Shown here piece by piece: positions 27,484 to 37,010 of a stretch of 64,000 nucleotides of DNA. This stretch comes from Candidatus Gastranaerophilales bacterium. Its GTDB lineage: Bacteria; Cyanobacteriota; Vampirovibrionia; Gastranaerophilales; Gastranaerophilaceae. Every line of letters begins with the position of its first letter. Position 1 is the first letter of the stretch. Where the stretch lies: the NCBI GenBank assembly GCA_944324485.1, contig CALUWM010000004.1:17994-81993 (forward strand), read 5' to 3'. The position numbers and the translations under genes are program-made. The notes beneath the pieces are model-generated. The model was given only the letters and a program-made list of their open reading frames with translations. It made no database searches and was not told the DNA's origin.

Positions 27484-29452
27484 ATGTCCAAAATGCGGAT
27501 TTGAATATAACGAATTTGATGTTTTTTGTGCTCGTTGCGGAATGAAGCTTTCTGATAATGAATTTACAGAAGCGAAAGCTGATAGAAACACATCTTTTTT
27601 AAAAAGTAAAGTTGATGATATAAAAGTTTCACATAAAGATGTAAAAAATAGATTATCCTTTGCCGGTAAAAATGTTTTTGCAGATTCACTTGCTTTAAAT
27701 TTAGTAATTTGTATGCTTGTAATTTCATTAATTTTATGCGGAATTATGTATTTTGTTTTAAACAAGCACAATAAATATAAATCTGAATTGAATTATAGGA
27801 ATTTAATGTCAAACCCTGCAAATATTCCAGAACTTAAAGAGCCTTCAAATTATAAAGAGCTTGTTGATAATTTAAAAGATGTTCAAAATTTTTTATTAAT
27901 ATATTTAAAATATTCAAACGATTCTATTGAAAAAAAAGAAAGAATTTTTATTGCATATTTGGATGAGATAAATAAGCTTCCTCATATTACTAATGAGAAT
28001 ATGATTACAGATGAGAGTGATGTATGTTTTAAAATTAAAACAACTTCAAAGGCTAAATATTGTGCTGTAAGACTCACTAAACAGTTTAAAAATATTGGTG
28101 TTATGGCTTTTTCTAATTATAATACCATTTATTTATATCCGGACAATAATTTTATTAAAAATAATTATTCAAGATATTTATCTGAGCCGCTAAAAGATTA
28201 TGTTAATTTAAAAGCCAAATACAATACGCCTGTTGGGGTTGGCTTGGATTTATATATAAAGCCAAAGAAGCTTGCAGATAAAATTTATGATTTTGAAAAA
28301 TTGTTTTTGTCTTCTGACAACGCATTTGTAAAAGAAGACGCAGAAAGAATATTATTTGATGATTTTAGGAGATTTATTTTTACTCCATCTATATATGCAA
28401 CAACTACTCAGGAGATGAAAAAAGAATTTAAGTCAGCATATAATTACTTTATTCGCTGTAAAAAGGATTCTTCATTGCGTCCTGTCGTGATGAGTTATCT
28501 TGATAAGCAACGATCATATAACGAAGATAATTTTAAAAATGACTATCCTTATAAGATTTTCAAAGATACATTTGATGAAAGTGTCGTTAATAATGCTTTT
28601 TCTGATATTTTTGCTGAACTTAGAAAAAATCTGTTTTCTAAAAATTCAGAGTATGGTTTTTCATACTCTTATAACAGTGTTCAAGCACGTTGGATTAAGT
28701 ACAAGACTGATTTGAAGCTTAATGTAAACGATTTTATTATTTCTGAGCCTGATTCAAACTCTACTATACTTATCTACAATAATACTTTTTCACTTGTACA
28801 GGAATTGAATATTTCGAAATTTGGGCGTTTATTCCTTGTAAATGGTGGCTTATATGTATTTAATTCTGACAAATTATCTATTTCAAAAATAATTTATAAT
28901 GGCAGACAGTTTAGTATACAAAATTTATCTTCACATGATGTAACTTCTATATTTCCCGGAATTGAAGTTATAAATATAGACTCGTATTCTAATTATAATA
29001 TATATTTAAATAAGGATAATAAAAAATCTTCTTATATAATACTTTCACGCTATTCTAACGGATATAGCGATTATGTTTTGAGTCCTTTAAAAGGTAATAT
29101 TCAGTCTTCAATTTTACCTAATATGTTTACTGTTGATACTCTTGATGATGTTTTAATTGCATTTCATGGTAGTAATGTGAATCCTGAAGAAACTTCTGAA
29201 GCTTCTCCTACTTATAAATTCATAGTTAGAACCAGAGGGATTTCAAATGATTATCGTGATGATAAAACAGATTTTGCCGTATATGATAAGCAAACTGCTC
29301 AAGAAGAGGAAAATAATTCACAAAAACATAAACCTCAATTTATGCCTAAAATTCCGACAAGAAAAGATTTAGAAGTTGAACTTAGAGATGATTTAATGCA
29401 GACTGCTCCTGCGCAAAACATAGAGCCTCCGTCTGACGATAGTGAAGATTAA
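27473..29452 (+). CDS. Zinc-ribbon membrane protein of unknown function
   Basis: A 659-residue protein with an N-terminal zinc ribbon (CPKC at 5-8, CARC at 19-22), a basic linker, one membrane helix (about 74-96) and a large C-terminal extracytoplasmic region of about 560 residues rich in Asn, Tyr and Ser, ending in an acidic low-complexity tail. The start ATG lies 11 bp inside the upstream oxidoreductase gene, so the two are coupled. The architecture (cytoplasmic zinc ribbon, one helix, outer domain) is common in uncharacterised bacterial proteins. Catalytic motifs are not evident. Confidence 0.7.
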   Translation: MKNKCPKCGFEYNEFDVFCARCGMKLSDNEFTEAKADRNTSFLKSKVDDIKVSHKDVKNRLSFAGKNVFADSLALNLVICMLVISLILCGIMYFVLNKHNKYKSELNYRNLMSNPANIPELKEPSNYKELVDNLKDVQNFLLIYLKYSNDSIEKKERIFIAYLDEINKLPHITNENMITDESDVCFKIKTTSKAKYCAVRLTKQFKNIGVMAFSNYNTIYLYPDNNFIKNNYSRYLSEPLKDYVNLKAKYNTPVGVGLDLYIKPKKLADKIYDFEKLFLSSDNAFVKEDAERILFDDFRRFIFTPSIYATTTQEMKKEFKSAYNYFIRCKKDSSLRPVVMSYLDKQRSYNEDNFKNDYPYKIFKDTFDESVVNNAFSDIFAELRKNLFSKNSEYGFSYSYNSVQARWIKYKTDLKLNVNDFIISEPDSNSTILIYNNTFSLVQELNISKFGRLFLVNGGLYVFNSDKLSISKIIYNGRQFSIQNLSSHDVTSIFPGIEVINIDSYSNYNIYLNKDNKKSSYIILSRYSNGYSDYVLSPLKGNIQSSILPNMFTVDTLDDVLIAFHGSNVNPEETSEASPTYKFIVRTRGISNDYRDDKTDFAVYDKQTAQEEENNSQKHKPQFMPKIPTRKDLEVELRDDLMQTAPAQNIEPPSDDSED

Positions 29453-29475
29453 AAAAGCCCGATTAACGGGCTTTT
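29453..29475. terminator. Bidirectional intrinsic terminator
   Basis: AAAAGCCCG / CGGGCTTTT hairpin with an ATTAA loop, between the zinc-ribbon gene and the convergent ftsH gene. Confidence 0.9.
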
Positions 29476-29481
29476 AATGTT

Positions 29482-31386
29482 TTATGCTTGATTTCTTCTT
29501 TCTTTAACTTTTTCAACTATTGCATCAAATTCCTCTGCATTAATTGTTTCATGTTCAAGTAATGACATAGCGAGCTCGTTTAATATGTCCCTGTTTTCAG
29601 TTAATATTTTTTTTGCTAGTTCATATTTTTCGTCTATGATTTTTTTAATTTCAAGGTCTAATTCATATGCAACTTGATCGGAGTAATCTTTTGTTTGACC
29701 AAAATCTCTACCCATAAATACGTGTTCATGGGGTTCTCCGTATGTCATATTTCCCATTTTTTCACTCATACCCCATTGAGTAACCATATTTCTTGCGAGT
29801 TTTGTTGCTCTTTGCATATCGTTAGAAGCACCCGTTGAAATATTGTCTCCGTAGACAAGTTCTTCTGCTACTCTGCCACCAAGCAAATCTGTTATATGAG
29901 CTAAAAGTTTTCTTTTTGTTTGATGTTTTGAATCATCTTTTGGTGTATACCATGTTAGTCCAAGTGCTCTTCCTCTCGGTATAATTGATATTTTTTGTAC
30001 TTCTTCGCAATCTTCAAGCATTTTTAGAATAACAGCATGACCTGCTTCATGGTAGCTTGTTCTTTCTTTGTCTTCTTGTGTTAAAACGGTTGATTTTTTC
30101 TCAATTCCGGCTATAACTCTGTCTATTGATTTATCAATATCTTTCATTGTTATATTTTCACCGTTGTTTCTTGCTGCTAACAGTGCAGCTTCATTTAGTA
30201 AGTTTTTTAGATCAGCACCAGTAAACCCGGGAACTCTTTTGGCAAGTGCTTTTAAATCAACATCGTCTGCTAGTTTTTTATTTTTTGCATGTACTTGCAG
30301 GATTTCCTCTCTGCCTTTTACATCGGGTTCATTAACATATATTTGTCTGTCAAATCTTCCCGGTCTTAATAATGCACTGTCAAGGATGTCGGGCCTATTT
30401 GTTGCGGCTATAACAATTATGTTTGTGTTTTCATCAAAACCATCCATTTCAACAAGTAGTTGGTTTAATGTTTGTTCACGTTCATCGTGTCCGCCACCCA
30501 TGCCGGCTCCTCTTTGGCGACCAACAGCATCGATTTCATCTATAAAAATCATACAAGGCTGGTGTTTTTTTGCTTGTTCAAATAAATCTCTCACACGGCT
30601 GGCACCAACACCAACAAACATTTCAACAAAGTCTGAACCTGATATGGAGAAAAACGGTACTCCTGCTTCTCCTGCAACAGCTTTTGCCATCAATGTTTTA
30701 CCTGTTCCTGGAGCACCTACTAATAATACGCCTTTTGGAATTTTTGCTCCAAGTTTTGTGTATTTTTCGCTATTTTTAAGAAAATCGACAATTTCTTCAA
30801 GTTCTTGTCTTTCTTCATCGATACCTGCGACATCTTTAAATGTTATTTTAATTTTGTCATCTGCAAGCATTTTTGCTTTTGATTTTCCAAAATTCAGTGC
30901 AGATGAACCTGTTTGCTGTATTCCTTTTAAGATTAATACAATCATTATTGTTATAAAAATAATTGGAATTATAACTGAGCCAACTACGCTCATCCAAGAA
31001 CCATCTTGGGGTTTTGATATATTTATTTCAACATTTTTTTCTTTTAACAGGTCATAAAGCTCCTCATCGTTGTATGGAATCTGAACTTTGTATTGCATTT
31101 TTGGAACTTTTTGTTGAATTTTATTGTTAGCTAATAGTGGATTTTCATTAGTTATTTTTTTTGTTACAGGTTGTTTTTGTTCTGTTTTTTGTTCTTTGGG
31201 TATGGCAGTTAGTGTGTCTTTTGAAATAGTAACACTTTCAATTTGTTCCAATTGAACTTTGTTTAAAAATTGACTGTATGATATTTCGCTTGTTGATGTT
31301 GCGGGACCCTCAAAGGCTATCGATAAAAGTGCAATTAGTATAATTGCGACAATAATTATTATTCCCGTTGATTGATTTTTGTTCAT
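29482..31386 (-). CDS. ftsH: ATP-dependent zinc metalloprotease FtsH
   Basis: Membrane-anchored AAA+ protease that degrades misfolded membrane proteins and regulatory proteins. The 634-residue protein shows two membrane helices (about 8-25 and 133-155) around a periplasmic domain, Walker A GAPGTGKT (224-231), Walker B FIDE (281-284), the second region of homology [20 protein letters not shown], and the HEAGH zinc site (446-450). The periplasmic domain includes a low-complexity Lys/Gln/Thr-rich segment (65-95). Its own extended -10 promoter lies upstream. Confidence 0.97.
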   Translation of the reverse strand: MNKNQSTGIIIIVAIILIALLSIAFEGPATSTSEISYSQFLNKVQLEQIESVTISKDTLTAIPKEQKTEQKQPVTKKITNENPLLANNKIQQKVPKMQYKVQIPYNDEELYDLLKEKNVEINISKPQDGSWMSVVGSVIIPIIFITIMIVLILKGIQQTGSSALNFGKSKAKMLADDKIKITFKDVAGIDEERQELEEIVDFLKNSEKYTKLGAKIPKGVLLVGAPGTGKTLMAKAVAGEAGVPFFSISGSDFVEMFVGVGASRVRDLFEQAKKHQPCMIFIDEIDAVGRQRGAGMGGGHDEREQTLNQLLVEMDGFDENTNIIVIAATNRPDILDSALLRPGRFDRQIYVNEPDVKGREEILQVHAKNKKLADDVDLKALAKRVPGFTGADLKNLLNEAALLAARNNGENITMKDIDKSIDRVIAGIEKKSTVLTQEDKERTSYHEAGHAVILKMLEDCEEVQKISIIPRGRALGLTWYTPKDDSKHQTKRKLLAHITDLLGGRVAEELVYGDNISTGASNDMQRATKLARNMVTQWGMSEKMGNMTYGEPHEHVFMGRDFGQTKDYSDQVAYELDLEIKKIIDEKYELAKKILTENRDILNELAMSLLEHETINAEEFDAIVEKVKERRNQA

Positions 31387-31421
31387 AAACTCCTCTTTAT
31401 AGCTGATATAAACATATTGAT

Positions 31422-31430
31422 ATTATACCA
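31422..31430 (-). promoter_or_regulatory. Extended -10 promoter for ftsH
   Basis: On the minus strand TGGTATAAT, i.e. TG, one base, TATAAT, lies about 40 nt before the ftsH ATG; AGAGGAG precedes the start. No strong -35 is needed with this type. Confidence 0.6.
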
Positions 31431-31476
31431 AAAGAATTATAAAATGTTAATTATGTTAAAAGGATATGTAATATAA

Positions 31477-31992
31477 ATGGCTCGAGTTTTTATATCATTG
31501 GGTTCAAATATTGGCGATAGGCTTGCAAATATTCAACAAGCCGTCAGTATGCTTACAATGACTGAAGAAATTAAAATTGTAAAATCATCATCATTTTATG
31601 AAACAGAGCCATGGGGAAATGAAAATTTAAGTTGGTTTGTAAATGCAGCCATTGCAATTGACACTGAATTGTCGCCGCTAGATTTGCTTAAAGTTTGTCA
31701 AAGTGTTGAAAAACAACTCGGCAGAATTAGAAAAGATGGTGAAAAATGGTTGGATAGGGTAATTGATATAGATATTTTGATGTATGATGATAAAATTATT
31801 TCTATTGAAAATATTTTAAATATTCCTCATCCTTATATGCACAAACGAGCTTTTGTTTTAGTTCCTATGCTTGAAGTTAAGTCTGATTTAGTTCATCCGA
31901 TTTTTAATAAAACAATCTCAGAATTGTATGATGATCTTGAGTATCCGGAGGATGTATTTTTATATGGTACAGTCATCCCCAAAAAAGAATAA
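31477..31992 (+). CDS. folK: HPPK, 2-amino-4-hydroxy-6-hydroxymethyldihydropteridine pyrophosphokinase
   Basis: Transfers pyrophosphate from ATP to the pterin in folate synthesis; FolP in this window (59626-60777) uses its product. The 171-residue protein begins ARVFISLGSNIGDRLANI, has the FYETEPWG and FVNAAIAI segments, and the metal-binding acids in RVIDIDILMYDD, followed by the IPHPYMHKRAFVLVPMLE motif. The usual 'PRTLDLD' is here DRVIDID. The 3' end overlaps the following flavoprotein gene by 29 bp. Confidence 0.93.
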   Translation: MARVFISLGSNIGDRLANIQQAVSMLTMTEEIKIVKSSSFYETEPWGNENLSWFVNAAIAIDTELSPLDLLKVCQSVEKQLGRIRKDGEKWLDRVIDIDILMYDDKIISIENILNIPHPYMHKRAFVLVPMLEVKSDLVHPIFNKTISELYDDLEYPEDVFLYGTVIPKKE

Positions 31993-33091
31993 AATTGCTA
32001 TTGTTGGTGCAGGACCAAGTGGCATATATTGTGCATTAACTATATTAAATTTATTTAAAAAAAATAATTATACTGATTTTTGCATTGATGTTTTTGATAA
32101 GGATGAACCTCTTAAAACTATATTAAAAACCGGTAATGGCAGATGTAATATTACCAATTTTACTTCTGATATTAAAGAGTTTGCTTCAAATTACCCAAGA
32201 GGTGAAAAATTTTTGTATTCCATTTTTTCAAGACATTTTATATTTGATACTTTGGATTTTTTTAAATCTATTGGTATTGATACATATACAGAAGACGATA
32301 ATAGGGTTTTTCCGGTCTCTCAAAGTGCAAAAGATGTTAGAAATAAATTATTAACTGCAATAAGCGATTTTAAAAATATTAAATTTATCAAGAAAAAAAT
32401 TCATTTAGCTTCTGAACTCAGTTCTTACAATAAAATCGTAATTTCCTGCGGTTCAAAAGACAGTGAAAATCTTATTAAATCTTTTGGACATGAGATTGTT
32501 GAATTTAAAAAAGCACTCTGTGCGCTAAATATTGAAAATAATTATAATTTACAAGGAGTGAGTATTAAGTCGGAAGATGGTGATTTTATTTTTACAAGAA
32601 AAGGTGTTTCCGGACCTTTAATATTTAAAATTTCTTCAATCAATGCTTACAAGGATTTTCCGTATGAAGTTAAAATCAAATTGTATGATGAAAATAAATT
32701 ATTTGAATTAGTTAAAAAGTATCCTAAAAAATCAATTGGAAATTTAATAAGTACAATGTTGCCCCGTTCTTTTGTAAAACAACATGTGCCTGACTTTGAC
32801 AAAAATGCTTGTGAGATTTCAAAATCTCATCTTGTAAATTATTCTTTTTTAAAATTAAAAGTTATATCAACATATTCAGAAGGTGAAATTGTAAGAGCAG
32901 GTGGAGTTAAGTTATCTGACTTAGACAAAAATTGTAAATCTAAATTAAAAGATAATCTTTGGTTTTGTGGCGAAATTATTGATGTTGATGGTTTTTGCGG
33001 AGGATTTAATTTGCAGAATTGTTGGTCAAGCGCTTATTGTGTTGCATTTGATGTTGTAAGTTCTATAATAAGTAATAATAATTTGGAGTAA
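31964..33091 (+). CDS. BaiN/HI0933-like flavoprotein (putative oxidoreductase)
   Basis: A 375-residue FAD protein of the YhiN/HI0933 family. It shows GAGPSG (15-20), the KTGNGRCNITN FAD/substrate segment, a central domain, and the C-terminal VRAGGVKLSDLD and ELIDVDG(F)CGGFNLQNCWSSAYCV-type signature, where the family has GE.lDv.G..GGYNLQ.A..SG..AG. Some members reduce steroids or bile acids (BaiN); most are uncharacterised. I used ATG 31964, which overlaps folK by 29 bp, because GGAGG lies 12 nt upstream. Confidence 0.85.
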   Translation: MVQSSPKKNKIAIVGAGPSGIYCALTILNLFKKNNYTDFCIDVFDKDEPLKTILKTGNGRCNITNFTSDIKEFASNYPRGEKFLYSIFSRHFIFDTLDFFKSIGIDTYTEDDNRVFPVSQSAKDVRNKLLTAISDFKNIKFIKKKIHLASELSSYNKIVISCGSKDSENLIKSFGHEIVEFKKALCALNIENNYNLQGVSIKSEDGDFIFTRKGVSGPLIFKISSINAYKDFPYEVKIKLYDENKLFELVKKYPKKSIGNLISTMLPRSFVKQHVPDFDKNACEISKSHLVNYSFLKLKVISTYSEGEIVRAGGVKLSDLDKNCKSKLKDNLWFCGEIIDVDGFCGGFNLQNCWSSAYCVAFDVVSSIISNNNLE

Positions 33092-33093
33092 AT

Positions 33094-34410
33094 ATGTACG
33101 ATTTAGCTGTTATTGGACTTGGTCCTGCTGGATTAGAGGCGGTAGAAGTTGCTGTTAAGAATAATTTAAAGGTAGTTGCTTTTGAAGAAAAGGAGCTTGG
33201 TGGTACATGTTTAAATGTCGGATGTATTCCAACTAAGTCTTTAATACATTGTGCAAAGCTTTTTAACGAGATTTCTAACGCATCAAAACTTGGTATTAAT
33301 GTTGCTGAATTGCCTGATTTTAACTTTAGTAAAATGTTAGAAAGAAAAGATGATATTGTATCTAAATTTACCAAGACTCTAAATTCATCTCTTTTAAAAA
33401 ATGTTACTTTAATTAAGTCAAGGGCTGAGCTATACATAGATAATGATGAACCGTTAATTATATGTGATGACAATATATATAAGGCTAAAAATATAATTGT
33501 ATCAACCGGTTCAAAGTCAATAGAATTACCAGATTTAAAATTTGATTCTAAGTTTGTTTTGTCTTCTGATGATTTATTTAATTTAAATAAAATTCCAAAT
33601 TCAATAACAATTGTGGGAAGTGGGGCAATAGGTTTGGAATGGGCTCAAATATTTGCTTTTTTGGGCTCAAAAGTAACTATTGTTGAAAAAGCTCCTGTGC
33701 TGGCACCTTCCTTGGATTGCGATTTGCAAAAAAGAATTGAGCGTATATTAAAAGTTAATAACATAGTTTTTTATAAAGGTGATTATATTGTCTCTGCAAA
33801 TAATCACGAAATTACTTTAAATTCAGGTAAAAAAATAAATTCTGATATTATCTTGGTTGCAGTGGGAAGAAAAGCTAATTTGCCTAAAGTCAGTGTTTTG
33901 GGTTGTAGTGAAGATTTTAAGTTGAACATTATTGATAATTTTAAGACCGAATTTGAAAATTTATATATTATAGGGGATGCAACAAGTGGCGTTATGCTTG
34001 CTCATAATGCTTCTTATCAGGCAAAGTGTTTAATGAATAAAATATTAAATAATGAAGATTTTGAATATAGAGCTATACCTTCTGTAATTTATTTAACTCC
34101 TGAGATTGCGTCTTGTGGAGTATGTGAACAAGCAGTTAAGAATGATAGTGAATATACAGTATCCAAGATTATGTTAGCTTCTATTGCAAAATCTTGGTGT
34201 GATGAAGCTCAAGATGGATTTATTAAATTAATTATTAAAGATAATGCTATTAAAGGTGCGCATTTAGTTTGTCCTGAGGCTTCTTCTTTGATTGCATTGC
34301 TTTCATATTTTATTGATAATTGTGTATCGTTAGATGAAATCAAAAAAATGATATTTCCACATCCTTCTTATAGTGAATTGATCTTGAGGGCTGTTAAAAA
34401 TGTCAAATAA
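33094..34410 (+). CDS. lpdA: Dihydrolipoamide dehydrogenase
   Basis: E3 flavoenzyme that reoxidises the lipoyl cofactor of 2-oxoacid dehydrogenases or the glycine cleavage system. The 438-residue product has GLGPAG (8-13), the redox disulfide GGTCLNVGCIPTKS (C39 and C44), NAD site GSGAIG, and near the C-terminus HPSYSE, which contains the catalytic His-Glu dyad of the dimer interface. It is slightly short (usual about 460-475). It is followed by lipA with an 11-bp overlap; no E1, E2 or glycine cleavage genes are in the window. Confidence 0.92.
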   Translation: MYDLAVIGLGPAGLEAVEVAVKNNLKVVAFEEKELGGTCLNVGCIPTKSLIHCAKLFNEISNASKLGINVAELPDFNFSKMLERKDDIVSKFTKTLNSSLLKNVTLIKSRAELYIDNDEPLIICDDNIYKAKNIIVSTGSKSIELPDLKFDSKFVLSSDDLFNLNKIPNSITIVGSGAIGLEWAQIFAFLGSKVTIVEKAPVLAPSLDCDLQKRIERILKVNNIVFYKGDYIVSANNHEITLNSGKKINSDIILVAVGRKANLPKVSVLGCSEDFKLNIIDNFKTEFENLYIIGDATSGVMLAHNASYQAKCLMNKILNNEDFEYRAIPSVIYLTPEIASCGVCEQAVKNDSEYTVSKIMLASIAKSWCDEAQDGFIKLIIKDNAIKGAHLVCPEASSLIALLSYFIDNCVSLDEIKKMIFPHPSYSELILRAVKNVK

Positions 34411-35272
34411 AAAAAGATTACCAGAATATTTAAAGACTAAACTGGCTAGTTTAGATGATATTGAATATAAAAACGTTAGGATGATTTTAAATAAAAATAA
34501 TCTAAATACTGTTTGTGATGGTGCAAGATGCCCAAATAAGTGTGAGTGTTATAGCAGTAGAACAGCAACTTTTTTAATTTTAGGTAATACATGTACAAGA
34601 AACTGTGCTTTTTGCAACATTTCTCAAAAGACTCCTATTGGAATAGATTTAAATGAGCCATATCATGTTGCACTTGCTGTTTTAGAGTTAGGGCTAAAAT
34701 ATTGTGTTATAACATCTGTTACTAGAGACGATTTAAAAGAAAATAATGATTATGGTTCTATTCATTATGTAAACACAATAAATGAAGTTAGAAAATTAAA
34801 TAAAGATGTAAAGATTGAAATTTTAACACCCGATTTTAAAGGCGATAAAATTGCTCTAAAACGTATTGTTGACGCGCATCCCGATGTTTTTAATCATAAC
34901 ATTGAAACAATAGAAAGATTATATCCTATTGCTCGTCAAATGGCTAACTATAATTGCTCTTTAGAAGTTTTACGTTATATGAAAAAATGTGGTTTAAAAA
35001 CTAAATCTGGTTTTATGCTAGGTCTGGGCGAAAGTATGGATGAAATAAAGAAATTGATATTAGATTTAGCAGAAACTGATTTAGACATTGTTACTGTCGG
35101 GCAATATATTCAGCCATCTAAAAAACATCTTGAGGTTTCAAGGTACTATACGCTTGATGAATATAAAATTATAGAAGATTTTATAAAAGAAAATACGGAT
35201 ATTTATCCTGTTGTAGCACCGCTTGCAAGAAGTTCATATAAAGCTCTAGATGCTTATAAAGCTATTTTGTAG
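34400..35272 (+). CDS. lipA: Lipoyl synthase
   Basis: Radical SAM enzyme that inserts two sulfurs into octanoyl groups to make lipoyl cofactors. The 290-residue protein has the auxiliary cluster motif C39-x4-C44-x5-C50 and the radical-SAM motif C65-x3-C69-x2-C72 (NTCTRNCAFCNI), plus the HNIETIERLYPIAR and SGFMLGLGES motifs. C-terminal RSSYKA contains the conserved serine that binds the auxiliary cluster. Overlaps lpdA by 11 bp; a MerR-type gene is convergent and overlaps its end. Confidence 0.96.
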   Translation: MSNKKRLPEYLKTKLASLDDIEYKNVRMILNKNNLNTVCDGARCPNKCECYSSRTATFLILGNTCTRNCAFCNISQKTPIGIDLNEPYHVALAVLELGLKYCVITSVTRDDLKENNDYGSIHYVNTINEVRKLNKDVKIEILTPDFKGDKIALKRIVDAHPDVFNHNIETIERLYPIARQMANYNCSLEVLRYMKKCGLKTKSGFMLGLGESMDEIKKLILDLAETDLDIVTVGQYIQPSKKHLEVSRYYTLDEYKIIEDFIKENTDIYPVVAPLARSSYKALDAYKAIL

Positions 35273-35660
35273 CGGATTTTCTGCCTCTTTTTGATGTTTT
35301 CTTTATGTTGTCTTCTTGTACATTTGTGTTGATATTTGCTAATTTTGCAATTTTATCAATATATTTTATATAATCTTTTGGCTCTATATTGTTTTCTTCT
35401 AAAATTTTTAATATTATTTTTACGCCTGATAAATTAAGAGCAAGATTTCTTGTTAAAAACAAAATTAACTTTGCTCTCTCTAAGTCGTCAATGCTGTAAT
35501 TTCTTCTGTTTTTATCAGTCCTTTTAGGTGATAATATTCCTTCTTTATCGTATATCCTCAAAGTCCTTTGGTGTATATTTAAAGTTTGTGCAACTGAACT
35601 TATTGGAAGGATTGCAAGTGATGTATCTATTGGTTGATTGTTATTATTTTCTTTATTCAT
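35262..35660 (-). CDS. MerR-family transcriptional regulator
   Basis: A 132-residue DNA-binding protein. A MerR helix-turn-helix and wing lie at about residues 18-60 (ISSVAQTLNIHQRTLRIYDKEGILSPKRTDKNRRNYS), followed by a coiled-coil dimerisation helix (about 65-105) and a basic Lys/Arg C-terminal tail. The pattern is close to HspR-like and GlnR/TnrA-like short MerR proteins without metal-binding cysteines. ATG 35660 has AGGA 7 nt upstream; an in-frame TTG seven codons earlier is less likely. Its 3' end overlaps lipA by 11 bp. Target genes unknown. Confidence 0.8.
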   Translation of the reverse strand: MNKENNNNQPIDTSLAILPISSVAQTLNIHQRTLRIYDKEGILSPKRTDKNRRNYSIDDLERAKLILFLTRNLALNLSGVKIILKILEENNIEPKDYIKYIDKIAKLANINTNVQEDNIKKTSKRGRKSATK

Positions 35661-35705
35661 ATTAATTCCTAGAACAGACAAACATTATAAAAGCTTATAA
35701 TTAAA

Positions 35706-37010
35706 TTATATCACTCCGTACATATCATAGCATGTTGCTTTAGTTATTTTTACATCCACAATATCTCCGGGAGTTAGAAACTCGTTTGTTTTGATGTATA
35801 CTAATCCGTCCACCTCTGGTGCGTCTTTGTAGCTTCTTGCTATAACTGTATTGTTTGAATGTATTTCCTCTATTATACATTGAATTTTCTTTTCTGTGTA
35901 GTTTTTATTTATTTTCAATGAAATACCTTTTTGTAATTCCATTAAGAGTTTTTTCCGTTTATTTTTTATGCTTTGTTTGATTTGAGGTTTTAGTGTGTAA
36001 GCATATGTGTTTTTTTCTCTTGAATACGTAAATACCCCAACTTTGTCAAATTTCATTTCTTTTACAAAATTATACAAATCTTCAAATTCTTCATCTGTTT
36101 CTCCGGGATATCCTACTATAAATGTTGTTCTGATTGCTACATTTTTAATATTTTTTCGTATTTTTTTGATGAATTTTCTATAATCAATAGCAGGTCTTTT
36201 CATCCTTTTTAAGACATTTATGTTTGAATGTTGTAATGGTATATCTATATATTTAACAACTTTATCTAGATTATTTATTGTTTTCATTAATTCTTCATCA
36301 AAATTAGTAGGATAAGCATACATTAATCTTATCCAATTGACGTTTTCAATTTTATTAAGCTCTTCTAAGAGCTCTTTTAACATTGGTTTTTTATATATAT
36401 CAAGTCCATAGCTCGTTGTATCTTGAGCTATTAGTACTATTTCACTTACTCCTTTGTCAGCCAGACTCTTTGCTTCTTTTATAATGTCTTCTATTTTTCT
36501 TGATTTATATTTTCCTCTTAAATTTGGGATTACACAGTATCCGCAATTATAGTAGCAACCTTCTGCTATTTTTAGATAGCTTGATGAACCTACTGTTATT
36601 TGTTCTCTTTGTACATTTTCGCAATATTTATATTCGGGAGTTTCTGAAACTTTATAATATTCCTTGTTTTTGATTGCATCTATAATATTTTCATAGTCGC
36701 AGGTGCCAATATAGCATTTAACTTCAGGAAGAAGCTTTTTAAGTTCTTCTTTGTATTTTTGTACTAAACAGCCTGTTAGTATAATTCTTTTTCCTTTTTC
36801 AATCATTTCTATTATTGCTCTTATGCTTTCTTTTTCAGCATCATTTATAAAAGAGCAAGTGTTTATTATGACTGTTTTTATGTCTTTGTTGTCATAATCC
36901 AGACTGTATTTATAGCCGTTTTTGACTAAAATACCTAACATAAGCTCCAAATCAATAAGATTTTTTGCACATCCAAATTGTAGTATTCCTATTATTTCTT
37001 TATTTTTCAT
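35706..37010 (-). CDS. rimO: Ribosomal protein S12 methylthiotransferase RimO
   Basis: Radical SAM methylthiotransferase that modifies Asp88/89 of ribosomal protein S12. The 434-residue product has the N-terminal MTTase cysteines C14, C52 and C81, the radical-SAM motif C152-x3-C156-x2-C159 and a C-terminal TRAM-like domain. The sequence QDTTSYGLD is characteristic of RimO, whereas MiaB and MtaB have different residues here. It overlaps the upstream membrane protein gene by 11 bp. Confidence 0.93.
   Translation of the reverse strand: MKNKEIIGILQFGCAKNLIDLELMLGILVKNGYKYSLDYDNKDIKTVIINTCSFINDAEKESIRAIIEMIEKGKRIILTGCLVQKYKEELKKLLPEVKCYIGTCDYENIIDAIKNKEYYKVSETPEYKYCENVQREQITVGSSSYLKIAEGCYYNCGYCVIPNLRGKYKSRKIEDIIKEAKSLADKGVSEIVLIAQDTTSYGLDIYKKPMLKELLEELNKIENVNWIRLMYAYPTNFDEELMKTINNLDKVVKYIDIPLQHSNINVLKRMKRPAIDYRKFIKKIRKNIKNVAIRTTFIVGYPGETDEEFEDLYNFVKEMKFDKVGVFTYSREKNTYAYTLKPQIKQSIKNKRKKLLMELQKGISLKINKNYTEKKIQCIIEEIHSNNTVIARSYKDAPEVDGLVYIKTNEFLTPGDIVDVKITKATCYDMYGVI

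Noticed and set aside
30068..31057. Long plus-strand reading frame opposite ftsH
   Set aside because: It is antisense to a clear FtsH with all motifs, and its composition (Ser/Pro/Ile-rich) is that of an opposite-strand shadow.
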